Numbered from the stretch's first letter, positions 7,270 through 15,432 are shown. The stretch is 22,522 nucleotides of DNA from Acidobacteria bacterium 37-71-11 (GCA_002279285.1 NCBR01000116.1:1-22522), one strand, 5' to 3'. Notes: a model not told the origin generated them from the sequence alone. Numbers and translations are program-made.

Positions 7270-7344
7270 TCCGCAGTAGCTCAATGGTAGAGCATCCGGC
7301 TGTTAACCGGAGGGTTGGGGGTTCGAGCCCCTCCTGCGGAGCCA
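7270..7344 (+). tRNA. tRNA-Asn (anticodon GTT)
   Basis: A full cloverleaf can be drawn by eye. The acceptor stem is TCCGCAG (7270-7276) with CTGCGGA (7334-7340). The D arm is GCTC/GAGC. The anticodon stem TCCGG/CCGGA holds the loop CTGTTAA with anticodon GTT at 7302-7304. The T arm is GGGGG-TTCGAGC-CCCTC. The discriminator is G at 7341 and CCA is encoded at 7342-7344. It decodes AAC and AAU. Confidence 0.97.
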
Positions 7345-7371
7345 ATCCCCACCGCTCCTTCCCGCATTCGA

Positions 7372-7388
7372 CCGGCCCACGCGGCCGG
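7372..7388 (+). terminator. Short hairpin after tRNA-Asn
   Basis: CCGGCC-CACGC-GGCCGG is a 6-bp perfect GC stem 27 nt beyond the tRNA CCA end. No T tract follows, so it is at best a weak or factor-assisted terminator or a processing signal. Confidence 0.3.
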
Positions 7389-7415
7389 AACCGCCTTCAC
7401 ATCGACGGTGCTCCT

Positions 7416-7816
7416 TCCACTGCGTGGAGGCCTCTTGCTTGCCGGTCCCGCGGGTGACCGGATAGCCACCCGCGGTACCGGCGGATCGACGACACCCCCA
7501 CGCCCAGGCCGGAAGCCCTGAGGTTGAGGTCCGTCACCGGCAGGGCTCTCGGCCTTGACAGCAGCACGACCTCCGACCTGGGGGCGGGGGGTCCACCTTC
7601 CGCCCCTCGGGTGAAGCGGCTATTGCTCCGGAGGCCGCGGGGCCCCAGCGCGCGCATCGCCGCCGGGAGACGCTGACCCTGAGCGCAGCGAAGGGGACAG
7701 CGAGGGACCCGGCGGCGAGGCGCCGCGGCCGCAGGAGCTTCGGGCCGCAGCTAGCGGGGGCGAGCAAGGCCCGAACGCCGCTTCACCGGAGGGGCAAACC
7801 GAGAGGCCTCACGCAG
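7416..7816. repeat. Composite palindromic repeat locus 1
   Basis: This gene-free stretch is built of nested palindromes. It opens with a 40-bp unit (7416-7455, beginning TCCACTGCGTGGAGGCCTC) that recurs twice in locus 2. Next are two hairpins: 7442-7456 pairs with 7467-7481 (15 bp, one mismatch), and 7506-7520 pairs with 7541-7556 (two mismatches). A 194-bp element with 18-bp terminal inverted repeats follows (7602-7795). It closes with an inverted, partial unit, GAGAGGCCTCACGCAG (7801-7816), which overlaps the last codons and stop of the S51 gene at 7809. The reading frames that cross it are low-complexity and unconvincing, so I call no gene here. Confidence 0.8.
7602..7795. mobile_element. 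MITE-like element with 18-bp terminal inverted repeats, copy 1
   Basis: The left end GCCCCTCGGGTGAAGCGG (7602-7619) is the reverse complement of the right end (7778-7795), with one mismatch. Inside, TCGCCGCCGGG and CCCGGCGGCGA form further inverted arms around a variable centre (CCCTGAGCGCAGCGAAGGG here). Copy 2 at 15433-15647 is near-identical outside the centre. No transposase is encoded. It could be a non-autonomous element, an intergenic structured RNA, or a REPIN-like repeat. Confidence 0.7.
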
Positions 7817-8510
7817 GGGTGAGGTCCGCGACCCTCTCGATCCGCCCAGCCCGTCGCTCGAGGCAGTATGCCGCTTTGCCGAGTGCTGCCACGGCGCCGC
7901 CGGCGGCGACGCGCAGCGCGCCGCCGGCCGGGATCCCGTAGCCGATCCCTTCGCGTGTCAGCTCGAGCAGCGCCCGCAGCTCCTCCCAGTCGTCCGACTC
8001 GGCGTGGCAGTCGCAGAGGATAGGGGCGATGCCGAGGCAGGGGAATATCGCGGCCGTGGCGTCGTCGTCGGGGTCCGACCAGCGCACCCAACAGCGCGCC
8101 AGCATGATGCTGCCCGCCGAGAGGCCGACGAACGGCGTGCCGGCGCCGTGAAGCGTCCGCAACAGCGGGATCAGCTCGTGGCGTTCGAGGTGCGCCATGC
8201 CGGCCTCGACGTCGCCGCCGCTCACGAATACCAGGTCCGAACGTTCGATCACGGCCCGGGCCTCGGCGAGGTTGGCGCGCGCCGAGGCGAGCGCTGCCAG
8301 GCGCACCTCCCCCGCTCCGGCCCGCTGCAGGTACGTCGTGACGAAACGGAGGAAGTCGCGGTCGTCGTCGCTCGCCGCTCCGATGTAGGCAACCGAGGGG
8401 CGCGGCCGGCCGGTCTCGGCGAGCGCTGCCACCAGGACCGGGTCGGCACCCCGCGAGCGCCCGTGCGGCGATCCGGCGAGCAGGTGGATGGGCCGCGGCC
8501 GGCCGCTCAC
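7809..8510 (-). CDS. S51 peptidase E/cyanophycinase-like protein
   Basis: A 233-residue class-I glutamine-amidotransferase-fold protein of the peptidase S51 group, serine hydrolases related to dipeptidase E and cyanophycinase. It shows VAYIGAASDDD, VFVSGGDVEAG (about 95-104), the nucleophile elbow GLSAGS with Ser131, and a candidate catalytic His169 in DCHAESDDW. The start is GTG 8510, 13 nt after the cysteine desulfurase stop, with GAGGGGG ahead. It is the last gene of the PaaK-like/SufS-like set. Its last few codons and stop fall inside a repeat unit (GAGGCCTCACGCAG), so the native C-terminus may have been replaced when the repeat arrived. Substrate is unknown; hydrolysis of an Asp-containing or modified dipeptide is typical of the family. 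Confidence 0.8.
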   Translation of the reverse strand: MSGRPRPIHLLAGSPHGRSRGADPVLVAALAETGRPRPSVAYIGAASDDDRDFLRFVTTYLQRAGAGEVRLAALASARANLAEARAVIERSDLVFVSGGDVEAGMAHLERHELIPLLRTLHGAGTPFVGLSAGSIMLARCWVRWSDPDDDATAAIFPCLGIAPILCDCHAESDDWEELRALLELTREGIGYGIPAGGALRVAAGGAVAALGKAAYCLERRAGRIERVADLTPA

Positions 8511-8523
8511 CGAAGCGTCCCCC

Positions 8524-9738
8524 TCACCACGCCGCGATCTCCCGCAACGCGGCCAGGGCGAAGTCGATCTCGGCGTGCGTGTTGAAGACGTGCGTGGAGA
8601 CCCGCACCGTCCCCGCGAGCTTCATGCGGTCGTGCAGGATGTGGGCGCAGTGGTAGCCGCCGCTCGCGATGATCTGGTAGCGGTCGCACAGCACCCGGGC
8701 GAGCGACTCCTGACTCAGGCCGGCCGCCTCGAGTGTGAACGTGGCGAGGCCGATGCGGCGCTCGAGCGGCGCCGAGCCGGCGATGATCCGGACGCCGGGG
8801 ATCCCCTGCAGCCCTTCGACCAGACGGCGGCCGAGCGCGAGGGAGTGGGCGCGCACCGCGTCCATGTCGAGCCCGCGCAGGTAAGAAAGCGCCGCACCCA
8901 GGCCCACCGCCCCCTCGATGTTGGGCGTGCCGGCCTCGAAGCGTTGCGGCACGTCGTGCGGCTCAAAGCCGTCGTCGCCGTGGTGGCGCACCATGCCGCC
9001 GCCGGTCTGATACAGCGCGAGCTGCGCGAGCCGCTCGCGCTTGCCGTAGAGCACCCCGATCCCCGACGGCCCCAGGACCTTGTGGCCGGAGAGGACGAGG
9101 AAGTCGCAGTCGAGCGCGCGCACGTCGATCGGCAGGTGGCTCGCGCTCTGCGCGGCGTCCACCAGCACCGGGAGGCCGCGGGCGTGGGCGGCCGCGATCC
9201 ACTGCTCCACCGGCGCGACGACGCCGGTCGTGTTGGAGACCTGCGCCAGCGCCAGCAGGCGCGTGCGCGGCGAGAACAGGCGCTCGACCTCGTCGTATGG
9301 CGGCATCCCGTCGTCGTCCAGACCGACCGGGACCGCGCGCGCCGCCATCCGCCAGGGGAGGAAGTTGGAGTGGTGCTCGAGCGCCGTCAGCACGACCTCG
9401 TCGCCGGGCGCGAACCCGAGGCCGTGGGCGACCAGGTTGACGCCCTCGGTCGAGTTGCGCGTGAAGACGATCTCCCCCGGGGAGGCGTTCAGAAACGAGG
9501 CAACCTCAGCGCGCGCGCCCTCGAACGCCTCGGTCGCCTCCTCGGAGAGGACGTGCACGCCGCGGTGGACGTTGGCGGTGTGGCGGTTGTACATGCCGAC
9601 GATCGCGTCGATGACGCAGCGGGGTTTCGGTGCGGTCGAAGCGCTGTCGAGGTAGACGATAGGGCGGCCGTCGATCGTCCGCTCCAGGAGCGGGAAGTCC
9701 GCGCGGGTGTGGGCGAGCGGGTCGGGCGCCGGCGTCAC
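8524..9738 (-). CDS. SufS-like cysteine desulfurase (class V aminotransferase fold)
   Basis: PLP enzyme that removes sulfur from cysteine as a persulfide, or a close relative. The protein has 404 residues (E. coli SufS has 406). Seen: YLDSASTAPKP at 29-39, LEHHSNFLPW at 120-129, VDAAQS with Asp194, SGHKVLGPSG with the PLP Lys220, QRFEAGTPNIEG, and SGGYHCAHI with the persulfide-forming Cys364, the same number as in E. coli SufS. A longer frame reaches 10443 but is a shadow of the PaaK-like gene. GTG 9738 overlaps that gene's stop as GTGA and precedes the conserved start. No SufB, SufC, SufD or SufU is nearby, so a role in general iron-sulfur assembly is not supported; donating sulfur to the product of its coupled partner is an inference. 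Confidence 0.88.
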   Translation of the reverse strand: MTPAPDPLAHTRADFPLLERTIDGRPIVYLDSASTAPKPRCVIDAIVGMYNRHTANVHRGVHVLSEEATEAFEGARAEVASFLNASPGEIVFTRNSTEGVNLVAHGLGFAPGDEVVLTALEHHSNFLPWRMAARAVPVGLDDDGMPPYDEVERLFSPRTRLLALAQVSNTTGVVAPVEQWIAAAHARGLPVLVDAAQSASHLPIDVRALDCDFLVLSGHKVLGPSGIGVLYGKRERLAQLALYQTGGGMVRHHGDDGFEPHDVPQRFEAGTPNIEGAVGLGAALSYLRGLDMDAVRAHSLALGRRLVEGLQGIPGVRIIAGSAPLERRIGLATFTLEAAGLSQESLARVLCDRYQIIASGGYHCAHILHDRMKLAGTVRVSTHVFNTHAEIDFALAALREIAAW

Positions 9739-11030
9739 GCGAACAGCTCCTCGACGTTCCACTCGAACGTCGTCAGAGCGAGCCTGAACTTCCCCGACTG
9801 CTCGGGGGCGAGCGTCGGCTCGCGCCGCGCCGTGACCTCGGCGTCGGGGCCATAGAGGTCGCGCACCAGCGGCGGCAGCGCGGCGGCGAGGGCCTCCTCG
9901 GCCCCATCCTCGGCGACGTAGCGCACCGCGTACCGCCGCGGGCCGGACTGCTCGATCCGGTACGCCAGCAGGCCGTCGGCCGCGGCGATGGCATCGTCGA
10001 GCTGCCTGACGGTCACGGCCATGCCGCGCGTGTCGAACGTCAGGTCGCGGGCGCGTCCCTCGATCGCCTCCACCGTGAGGCCGTCCGTCCGGCCACAGCG
10101 GCAGGGGGCGCCGCCGTGCAGGCGGGCGAGGTCGCCGACGTCGAACCGGAGCAGCTCGAACCACGGGTTGCCGAGGGTGGTGACCAGGATCCGGCCGAGG
10201 CGCCCGCGGGAGCGGGAATCCCGCACCGGCTGGATGTCGACGTGACAGGTGGCGGTGTTCTGGTGGAGGAGGCCGGCCTCGCACTCGGTGAACACGTACC
10301 CGGTCTCGGTGGACCCGTACGAACTCACGACGGGCACGCCCGGGAAGGCGCGGCGGATCTCGCGCAGGTGCAGGTGCGAGGGGAACTCGTACGTCAGCGA
10401 GATGCACGCCGGTTGGTGCAGGGGCGTGTCCGAGCGGATGCACGCGCGCGCCAGGACGGCGAGGTACGCCGGGTCCGCCTCGATGACGTCGGGTTGAAAT
10501 CCGTTGAGCTCATCCGCCATCCGCCGGACGCTCGCCGCGTCCCAGCGCGCCGGGTCCAGCTCCTGGTTGAGGAAGAGCAGGTTCCCGAGCGTGCGCTCCG
10601 CAACCGGCAGCTCGCCGACGTGGCAGAGGTTGCCCGTGCACATCGGCGAGGTGAGGACGGCCTCGCGGTGGGGCCCACGGTACACCGCCTCGAGCGCCGG
10701 ATGGACGCGGGCCGCTTCGCGCAGCGAGCGGTCCCACCACGGCTGGTGCCAGACGACCGACGCCCGGTCGGCGGTCGTGCCGCTGGTCGTCACGATCTCG
10801 ATCTCGCCGGCGGCGAACCCGTCGCGCGCGGAAAAACCGCTCCGGACGAACCCGTCCGGCACGTGCGCCCGCAGGTCCGCCCGCGAGAGGACCGGCAGCG
10901 CGGCCATCCGCTCCGCCGCGGGCCGGTCCGGGCCGGGGTCGAGCGCCCGCCAGCCCCGGTAGAACGGCACGGCGGCGAGCGCGCCTTCCAGCGCGGCGGC
11001 GCAACGGGCGGAGTAGGGGTCGGATGCCAT
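9735..11030 (-). CDS. PaaK-like adenylate-forming ligase (phenylacetate-CoA ligase/F390 synthetase family)
   Basis: A 431-residue ANL-superfamily enzyme that should activate a carboxylate (or a similar acid) with ATP. Seen: the phosphate loop VTTSGTTADR at 80-89 (usual TSGTTG), YGSTETG at 238-244, LRFDVGDLA near 294-302 (where PaaK has RTRDL or RTGD), a CRCGRTDG motif at 310-317 as in PaaK-type ligases, and a C-terminal SGKFRLA with the presumed catalytic Lys near 413. Cys131, Cys136 and His137 (MCTGNLCHVG) lie in the middle of the chain. ATG 11030 starts the protein; no strong Shine-Dalgarno is visible. It is coupled by GTGA overlap to the cysteine desulfurase. The acid substrate and acceptor (CoA, an amine or sulfur) cannot be told. 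Confidence 0.8.
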   Translation of the reverse strand: MASDPYSARCAAALEGALAAVPFYRGWRALDPGPDRPAAERMAALPVLSRADLRAHVPDGFVRSGFSARDGFAAGEIEIVTTSGTTADRASVVWHQPWWDRSLREAARVHPALEAVYRGPHREAVLTSPMCTGNLCHVGELPVAERTLGNLLFLNQELDPARWDAASVRRMADELNGFQPDVIEADPAYLAVLARACIRSDTPLHQPACISLTYEFPSHLHLREIRRAFPGVPVVSSYGSTETGYVFTECEAGLLHQNTATCHVDIQPVRDSRSRGRLGRILVTTLGNPWFELLRFDVGDLARLHGGAPCRCGRTDGLTVEAIEGRARDLTFDTRGMAVTVRQLDDAIAAADGLLAYRIEQSGPRRYAVRYVAEDGAEEALAAALPPLVRDLYGPDAEVTARREPTLAPEQSGKFRLALTTFEWNVEELFA

Positions 11031-11151
11031 CGAATTCGGCTCGTCCCACCGTGTGCGGCGCGGGCGTGTTGCCTGGCGCTGGCGCCCACGGTGCGGCGCT
11101 CATGATAGCGCGTCTCTGTCCAGATCGCCCGCGCGCCCCGGCCGGCGGACC

Positions 11152-12087
11152 TCAGCGCAGCAGGAAGAACAACGCCGCGGCGGCCGCGCCCACGAGCGCG
11201 CCGGCGAGGAAGATCGCGATCCGGACCGGCCACGCCGGCGCCCGCGCGGCTCCGGGCGGCAGCGCCGTGACCTCGCCGAGCGCGAACACGAGGTCGTACG
11301 CCGACTGCAGCCGTTCCTCCGGGTCCTTCGCGAGGCAGTGGTGCACGATCCGTTCGAGCGCCGGCGGCACCGTGCCGCCGGGCGGGGCGATTTCGGGCGG
11401 GTCCTCGGTGAGGATCGCACCGATCGTATCCCCGATCCCGGAGCGGGTGAACGGACCCCGGCCGGCGAGCATCTCGAACAGCACGACGCCGAGCGCGAAC
11501 ACGTCGGTGCGCGCGTCCGCCGGCTTGCGCAGGATCTGCTCCGGCGCCATGTAGATCGCGGTGCCGATCAGGGTTTCCTCCTCGGGCGCCGCCGCTGCGC
11601 CCGGCGCGGGGTCGCGGCGCGCGAGACCGAAGTCGAGCACCTTCACGCCGCCGTCGGCGAGGAGGAAGATGTTCTCGGGCTTGAGATCGCGATGGACGAT
11701 CCCCCTGGCGTGCGCGGCCGCCGCTCCCATCGCGATGGCGGTTGCGATCGCCACCGCGGTGCGCCACGGCAGCGGCCCCCCGCTCAGGCGCTCGCGCAGA
11801 GTCGTCCCGCCGAGCAGCTCCATGACCGCGAAGTGGACCCCGTCCTGCTCGCCGAAATCGAAGATGCCGAGGATGTTGGGGTGCGACAGCGCGGCCAGGG
11901 CCCGGGCCTCGCGCTCGAAGCGCGCCAGCTCCTTGCTCTCGGAGGCCAGCGCCTGGGCGATCACCTTGATCGCAACGTCGCGTCCGAGGCGCTCGTCGCG
12001 CGCCCGGTACACCTCGCCCATGCCGCCGGCCCCGAGCAGCCCCGTCACGGTGTAACCGCCCAGCCGGGCGCCGGCCTCAAGCGCCAT
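11152..12087 (-). CDS. Hanks-type serine/threonine protein kinase with C-terminal membrane anchor
   Basis: A 311-residue eukaryotic-like kinase. It shows the glycine loop GAGGMGEVYRARD (19-31), the ATP-binding Lys41 in AIKV, an alpha-C Glu in FEREARAL, the catalytic HRDLKPEN, DFGLA, and the activation-segment end GTAIYMAPEQ. A Pro/Ala linker leads to one membrane span at the very C-terminus (IAIFLAGALVGAAAAALFFLL) ending in Arg. There is no PASTA, TPR or other sensor domain beyond the membrane, so input probably comes from the membrane itself or a partner. ATG 12087 has GGAGGAGGG upstream. It lies 121 nt before the PaaK-like gene on the same strand and is divergent from aceE. A possible -10 box TATCAT (11102-11107) means that the PaaK-like gene may be transcribed separately. 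Confidence 0.9.
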   Translation of the reverse strand: MALEAGARLGGYTVTGLLGAGGMGEVYRARDERLGRDVAIKVIAQALASESKELARFEREARALAALSHPNILGIFDFGEQDGVHFAVMELLGGTTLRERLSGGPLPWRTAVAIATAIAMGAAAAHARGIVHRDLKPENIFLLADGGVKVLDFGLARRDPAPGAAAAPEEETLIGTAIYMAPEQILRKPADARTDVFALGVVLFEMLAGRGPFTRSGIGDTIGAILTEDPPEIAPPGGTVPPALERIVHHCLAKDPEERLQSAYDLVFALGEVTALPPGAARAPAWPVRIAIFLAGALVGAAAAALFFLLR

Positions 12088-12353
12088 CGCGCCCTCCTCC
12101 TGCCGCCCGCGGTCGTCCCGTCACCGTGACAGGATACCGGATACCCTGCGGGTCACCGCACGCCCGTGGCGCACCCGCGCCGGTCAGGGGAACAGTGCGG
12201 CGCGGACGCGTGTTTGCGAGCAATGGCGTCGACGCCGCTTTGGACGACACGGCCCTCCCACTTGGGTTCGGGTACCCTGGACGCGGGACGGTGCCGCAAG
12301 CCGGTGGGGCGGCGTCCCTCGAGCGAAACGCCGGCGGCAGCGAGGACAAAGAA
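12088..12353. promoter_or_regulatory. Divergent intergenic region between the kinase gene and aceE
   Basis: These 266 bases must hold both promoters. I see a tandem direct repeat GGATACC-GGATACC (12132-12145), next to a short palindrome GTCAC-C-GTGAC (12119-12129). On the minus strand this gives TATCCT as a possible -10 box for the kinase. Upstream of aceE there is TACCCT (12273-12278) without a proper -35 box. No gene is supported, although aceE's frame stays open to 12126. Confidence 0.35.
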
Positions 12354-15029
12354 ATGAACGACACGCTCTTCAAGCAGCAGTTGTACGATGCCGACCCCCA
12401 GGAGACGGCCGAGTGGGTCGAGTCGCTCGACCGCGTCCTCGCGACCGCCGGGCCCGAGCGGGCCAAGTTCCTGCTGCGCAAGGTCCTGAAGCGGGCGCGC
12501 ATGCAGCACCTCGGGATCGAGGCGATCCAGACGCCGTACATCAACACGATCTCCCCCGAGCAGGAGCCGGAGTTTCCCGGCGACGAGGAGATGGAGAAGC
12601 GCATCCGCCGCATCGTGCGCTGGAACGCGATGGCGATGGTCACGCGCGCCAACCACCGCGATCCCGGGATCGGCGGACACCTCTCGACGTACGCCTCCGC
12701 CGCCGCCCTCTACGAGGTGGGGTTCAACCACTTCTTCCGCGGCAAGGAGGGCGGCAGCGGCGACCAGATCTTCTACCAGGGCCACGCCGCCCCCGGTATG
12801 TACGCCCGCGCCTTCCTCGAGGGGCGCCTCACCGAGGCGCACCTGGACGCCTTCCGCCGCGAGACCACCGGCCACGGCCTCCCCTCCTACCCGCACCCGC
12901 GCAGCATGCCGGAGTTCTGGGAGTTCCCCACGGTCTCGATGGGGCTCGGGCCGCTCAACGCGATCTACCAGGCGCGCTTCAACCGCTACCTCGCAAACCG
13001 GGGGCTCGCCGACACCAGCGGCTCGCGGGTTTGGGCGTTCCTCGGCGACGGCGAAACCGACGAGCCGGAGGCGCTCGGCGCCCTGCACGTCGCCGCCGAC
13101 GAGGGCCTCGACAACCTGGTCTTCGTGGTCAACTGCAACCTCCAGCGCCTGGACGGACCGGTGCGCGGCAACGGCAAGATCATCCAGGAGCTCGAGGCGG
13201 TGTTCCGCGGCTCGGGGTGGAACGTGATCAAGGTGATCCTCGGCCGCGAGTGGGACCCGCTGCTCGCCTCCGATGCCTCCGGCGTGCTCATCGAGCGGCT
13301 CAACACGATCGTGGACGGCTGGTGGCAGCGCTACCACGTCGAGGGCGGCGCGTTCATGCGGCACCATTTCTTCGGCGCCGACCCTCGCCTGGCCGCGATG
13401 GTCGAGCACCTCTCCGATACCGACATCTGGAACCTCAAGTTCGGCGGCCACGACTACCGCAAGGTGTACGCCGCGTACCGCGCTGCGACCGAGCCGAACG
13501 GGCGGCCGACCGCGATCCTCGTCAAGACGGTCAAGGGGTGGGCGCTGGGCAAAGACTTCGAGGGGCGCTACACCACCCACCAACTGAAGAAGCTCAACGC
13601 GGCGCAGTTGCGGGCGTTCCGTGACGTGCTTTACCTCCCGATTGCCGACGAAGCGCTGGTCGACGACCCGCCGTACTACCACCCGGGGATGGACAGCCCG
13701 GAGTTGGAGTACCTCCTCGAGCGGCGGCGCGCACTCGGCGGCACGCTGCCGCTGCGAAAGCCGCGCAAGGGCGCGCCCGAGCTGCCGGCGGCGGATGTCT
13801 ACGCCGAGTTCTACGAGGGGACGCCGCCCAAGCGCGAGGTCTCGACCACGATGGCGTTCGTGCAGCTCCTGCGCAAGCTGCTGCGGACCCCGGGGCTTGG
13901 ACCGCGCATCGTGCCGATCATCCCGGACGAGGCGCGCACGTTCGGCATGGAGTCGCTGTTCAAGGAACTCGGGATCTACGCGTCGGGGGGCCAGCTCTAC
14001 GAGCCGGTGGACCACAACATGATCCTCCGCTACAAGGAGGCCAGAGACGGGCAGATCCTCGAGGAGGGGATCACCGAGGCCGGCGCCATGGCGTCGTTCA
14101 CGGCGGCCGGCACCGCCCATGCCACCCACGGCGTCACCATGGTGCCGTTCTACATCTTCTACTCGATGTTCGGCTACCAGCGCGTCGGCGACCTGGTGTG
14201 GGCGTTCGGCGACGCCCGCGGGCGCGGCTTCCTGCTCGGCGCCACCGCCGGCCGTACGACGCTCCAGGGCGAGGGGCTGCAGCACGACGACGGACACAGC
14301 CCGGTGCTCTTCTCGGTGGTACCCAACGTGCGCATCTGGGACCCCGCGTACGCCTACGAACTCGCGGTGATCATCCGGGACGGCCTCAAGGCGATGGTGG
14401 AGGACGACCAGGACGTCTTCTACTACATCACCCTCTACAACGAGAACTACGACATGCCGCCGATGCCGGCCGGCGCCGAGGAGGGGATCCTGCGCGGGAT
14501 CTACCCGCTGCGCCGCGCCGCCGGCGATTTCGCGCACCGCGTCCAACTCCTCGGCAGCGGCGTCACCGTGCGTGAGGCGCTGCGCGCCGCCGACCTCCTC
14601 GCCGCTGACTTCGGCGTCGGCGCCGACGTCTGGAGCGTCACCAGCTACCAGCAGCTGCGCGCCGACGCGCTCGCCGCCGAGCGCTGGAACCGGCTGCACC
14701 CGGCGGAACCGGCCCGGACGCCGTACCTGACGGCGCAGCTCGCGGGCGCGCCGGGCCCGGTGATCGCCACGTCGGAGTACGTGAAGCTGTTGCCCGACTC
14801 GGTCGCGCGCTGGCTCCCGCAGGGGCTCACGCCGCTCGGCACCGACGGCTTCGGTCTCTCCGACACGCGGGCGGCGCTGCGCCGCCACTTCGAAGTGGAT
14901 GCCGAGCACATCGCCGTCGCCGCCCTGTCGGCGCTCGCCCGCGCCGGCGCGATCCCGGCCGCGCAAGCGGCGGCCGCGGTGATCGGCCTCGGTCTCGACC
15001 CCGACCACCCCGACCCGGTGGCGCGGTAA
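12354..15029 (+). CDS. aceE: Pyruvate dehydrogenase E1 component, homodimeric AceE type
   Basis: Thiamine diphosphate enzyme that decarboxylates pyruvate and transfers the acetyl group to E2 lipoyl domains. The protein has 891 residues (E. coli AceE 887). Seen: the early QETAEWVESLDRVL, GGHLSTYASAAALYEVGFNH, YQGHAAPGMYARAF, the thiamine diphosphate motif GDGETDEPEAL closed by NCNLQRLDGPVRGNGKI, WALGKDFEGRYTTHQLKKL, then in the second half DEARTFGMESLFKELGIY, EGITEAGAMASF, LQGEGLQHDDGHS, and a C-terminal transketolase-like domain ending GLSDTRAALRRHFEVD. The frame is open from 12126, but the added 76 residues are not conserved. ATG 12354 matches the AceE start, with a weak GAGGAC site. No E2 or E3 gene is in the window, so it is either unlinked or continues a regulon elsewhere. 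Confidence 0.96.
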   Translation: MNDTLFKQQLYDADPQETAEWVESLDRVLATAGPERAKFLLRKVLKRARMQHLGIEAIQTPYINTISPEQEPEFPGDEEMEKRIRRIVRWNAMAMVTRANHRDPGIGGHLSTYASAAALYEVGFNHFFRGKEGGSGDQIFYQGHAAPGMYARAFLEGRLTEAHLDAFRRETTGHGLPSYPHPRSMPEFWEFPTVSMGLGPLNAIYQARFNRYLANRGLADTSGSRVWAFLGDGETDEPEALGALHVAADEGLDNLVFVVNCNLQRLDGPVRGNGKIIQELEAVFRGSGWNVIKVILGREWDPLLASDASGVLIERLNTIVDGWWQRYHVEGGAFMRHHFFGADPRLAAMVEHLSDTDIWNLKFGGHDYRKVYAAYRAATEPNGRPTAILVKTVKGWALGKDFEGRYTTHQLKKLNAAQLRAFRDVLYLPIADEALVDDPPYYHPGMDSPELEYLLERRRALGGTLPLRKPRKGAPELPAADVYAEFYEGTPPKREVSTTMAFVQLLRKLLRTPGLGPRIVPIIPDEARTFGMESLFKELGIYASGGQLYEPVDHNMILRYKEARDGQILEEGITEAGAMASFTAAGTAHATHGVTMVPFYIFYSMFGYQRVGDLVWAFGDARGRGFLLGATAGRTTLQGEGLQHDDGHSPVLFSVVPNVRIWDPAYAYELAVIIRDGLKAMVEDDQDVFYYITLYNENYDMPPMPAGAEEGILRGIYPLRRAAGDFAHRVQLLGSGVTVREALRAADLLAADFGVGADVWSVTSYQQLRADALAAERWNRLHPAEPARTPYLTAQLAGAPGPVIATSEYVKLLPDSVARWLPQGLTPLGTDGFGLSDTRAALRRHFEVDAEHIAVAALSALARAGAIPAAQAAAAVIGLGLDPDHPDPVAR

Positions 15030-15054
15030 CGGCCGCGAGCGCCGCGGCATCACT

Positions 15055-15247
15055 CTCGTCCACTGCGTGGAGTCTTGCTTGCCGGTCCCGCGGGTGGCCT
15101 GTTTTGTCTTCTTCACTGCGTGAGGCCTGTTTTGTTTTGCCCCGCGGCCGCAGCCCGCGGGGCAAAAGAAGAGGCCTCACGCAGTGAAGAGAAAGACCGG
15201 GCCACCCGCGGGACCGGCAAGCGAGAGGCCTCCACGCAGTGGACGAG
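15055..15247. repeat. 193-nt nested perfect hairpin
   Basis: Four consecutive perfect arms fold back in order: 15055-15071 with 15231-15247 (17 bp), 15078-15099 with 15200-15221 (22 bp), 15111-15128 with 15172-15189 (18 bp) and 15135-15147 with 15155-15167 (13 bp), around a 7-nt loop CCGCAGC. The arms are separated by short unpaired, T-rich or A-rich bulges. The two outer arms are opposite copies of the 40-bp unit also found at 7416; the third arm is a related unit (TTCACTGCGTGAGGCCT). It would form a cruciform in DNA or a very stable RNA stem. No coding frame is supported. Confidence 0.85.
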
Positions 15248-15307
15248 CATCGACACCCCACCGTGGGACGCCCGCTCGGGACCCGCACGCTCCGGCCCAA
15301 TCGGCCT

Positions 15308-15326
15308 CCGCCCCCTGGGCGGTTTT
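15308..15326 (+). terminator. Possible intrinsic terminator downstream of aceE
   Basis: CCGCCC-CCT-GGGCGG followed by TTTT is a short GC stem with a minimal T tract. It is 280 nt beyond the aceE stop and inside the repeat locus, so it may only stop read-through. Confidence 0.35.
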
Positions 15327-15432
15327 GACCCCCACCCTCCCGTTGGCGGAAGCGCTGCCGATGGCCTTCGGCTTTGGCAGGACTCTTGATTTCAGCAGGA
15401 CCTCCGACTAATGGGTGGGGGGCATTCAATCC

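Noticed and set aside
7416..7816. A CRISPR array
   Set aside because: The repeats are palindromic, of varying length and orientation, with no regular spacer periodicity and no cas genes.
12153..15116. A 987-codon open frame on the minus strand opposite aceE
   Set aside because: It is Arg/His/Val-rich antisense of a convincing aceE gene. Long antisense frames are expected at this GC content.
15135..15167. The 13-bp stem as a bidirectional terminator
   Set aside because: On each strand the stem is preceded by T and followed by A. A terminator needs T after the stem.
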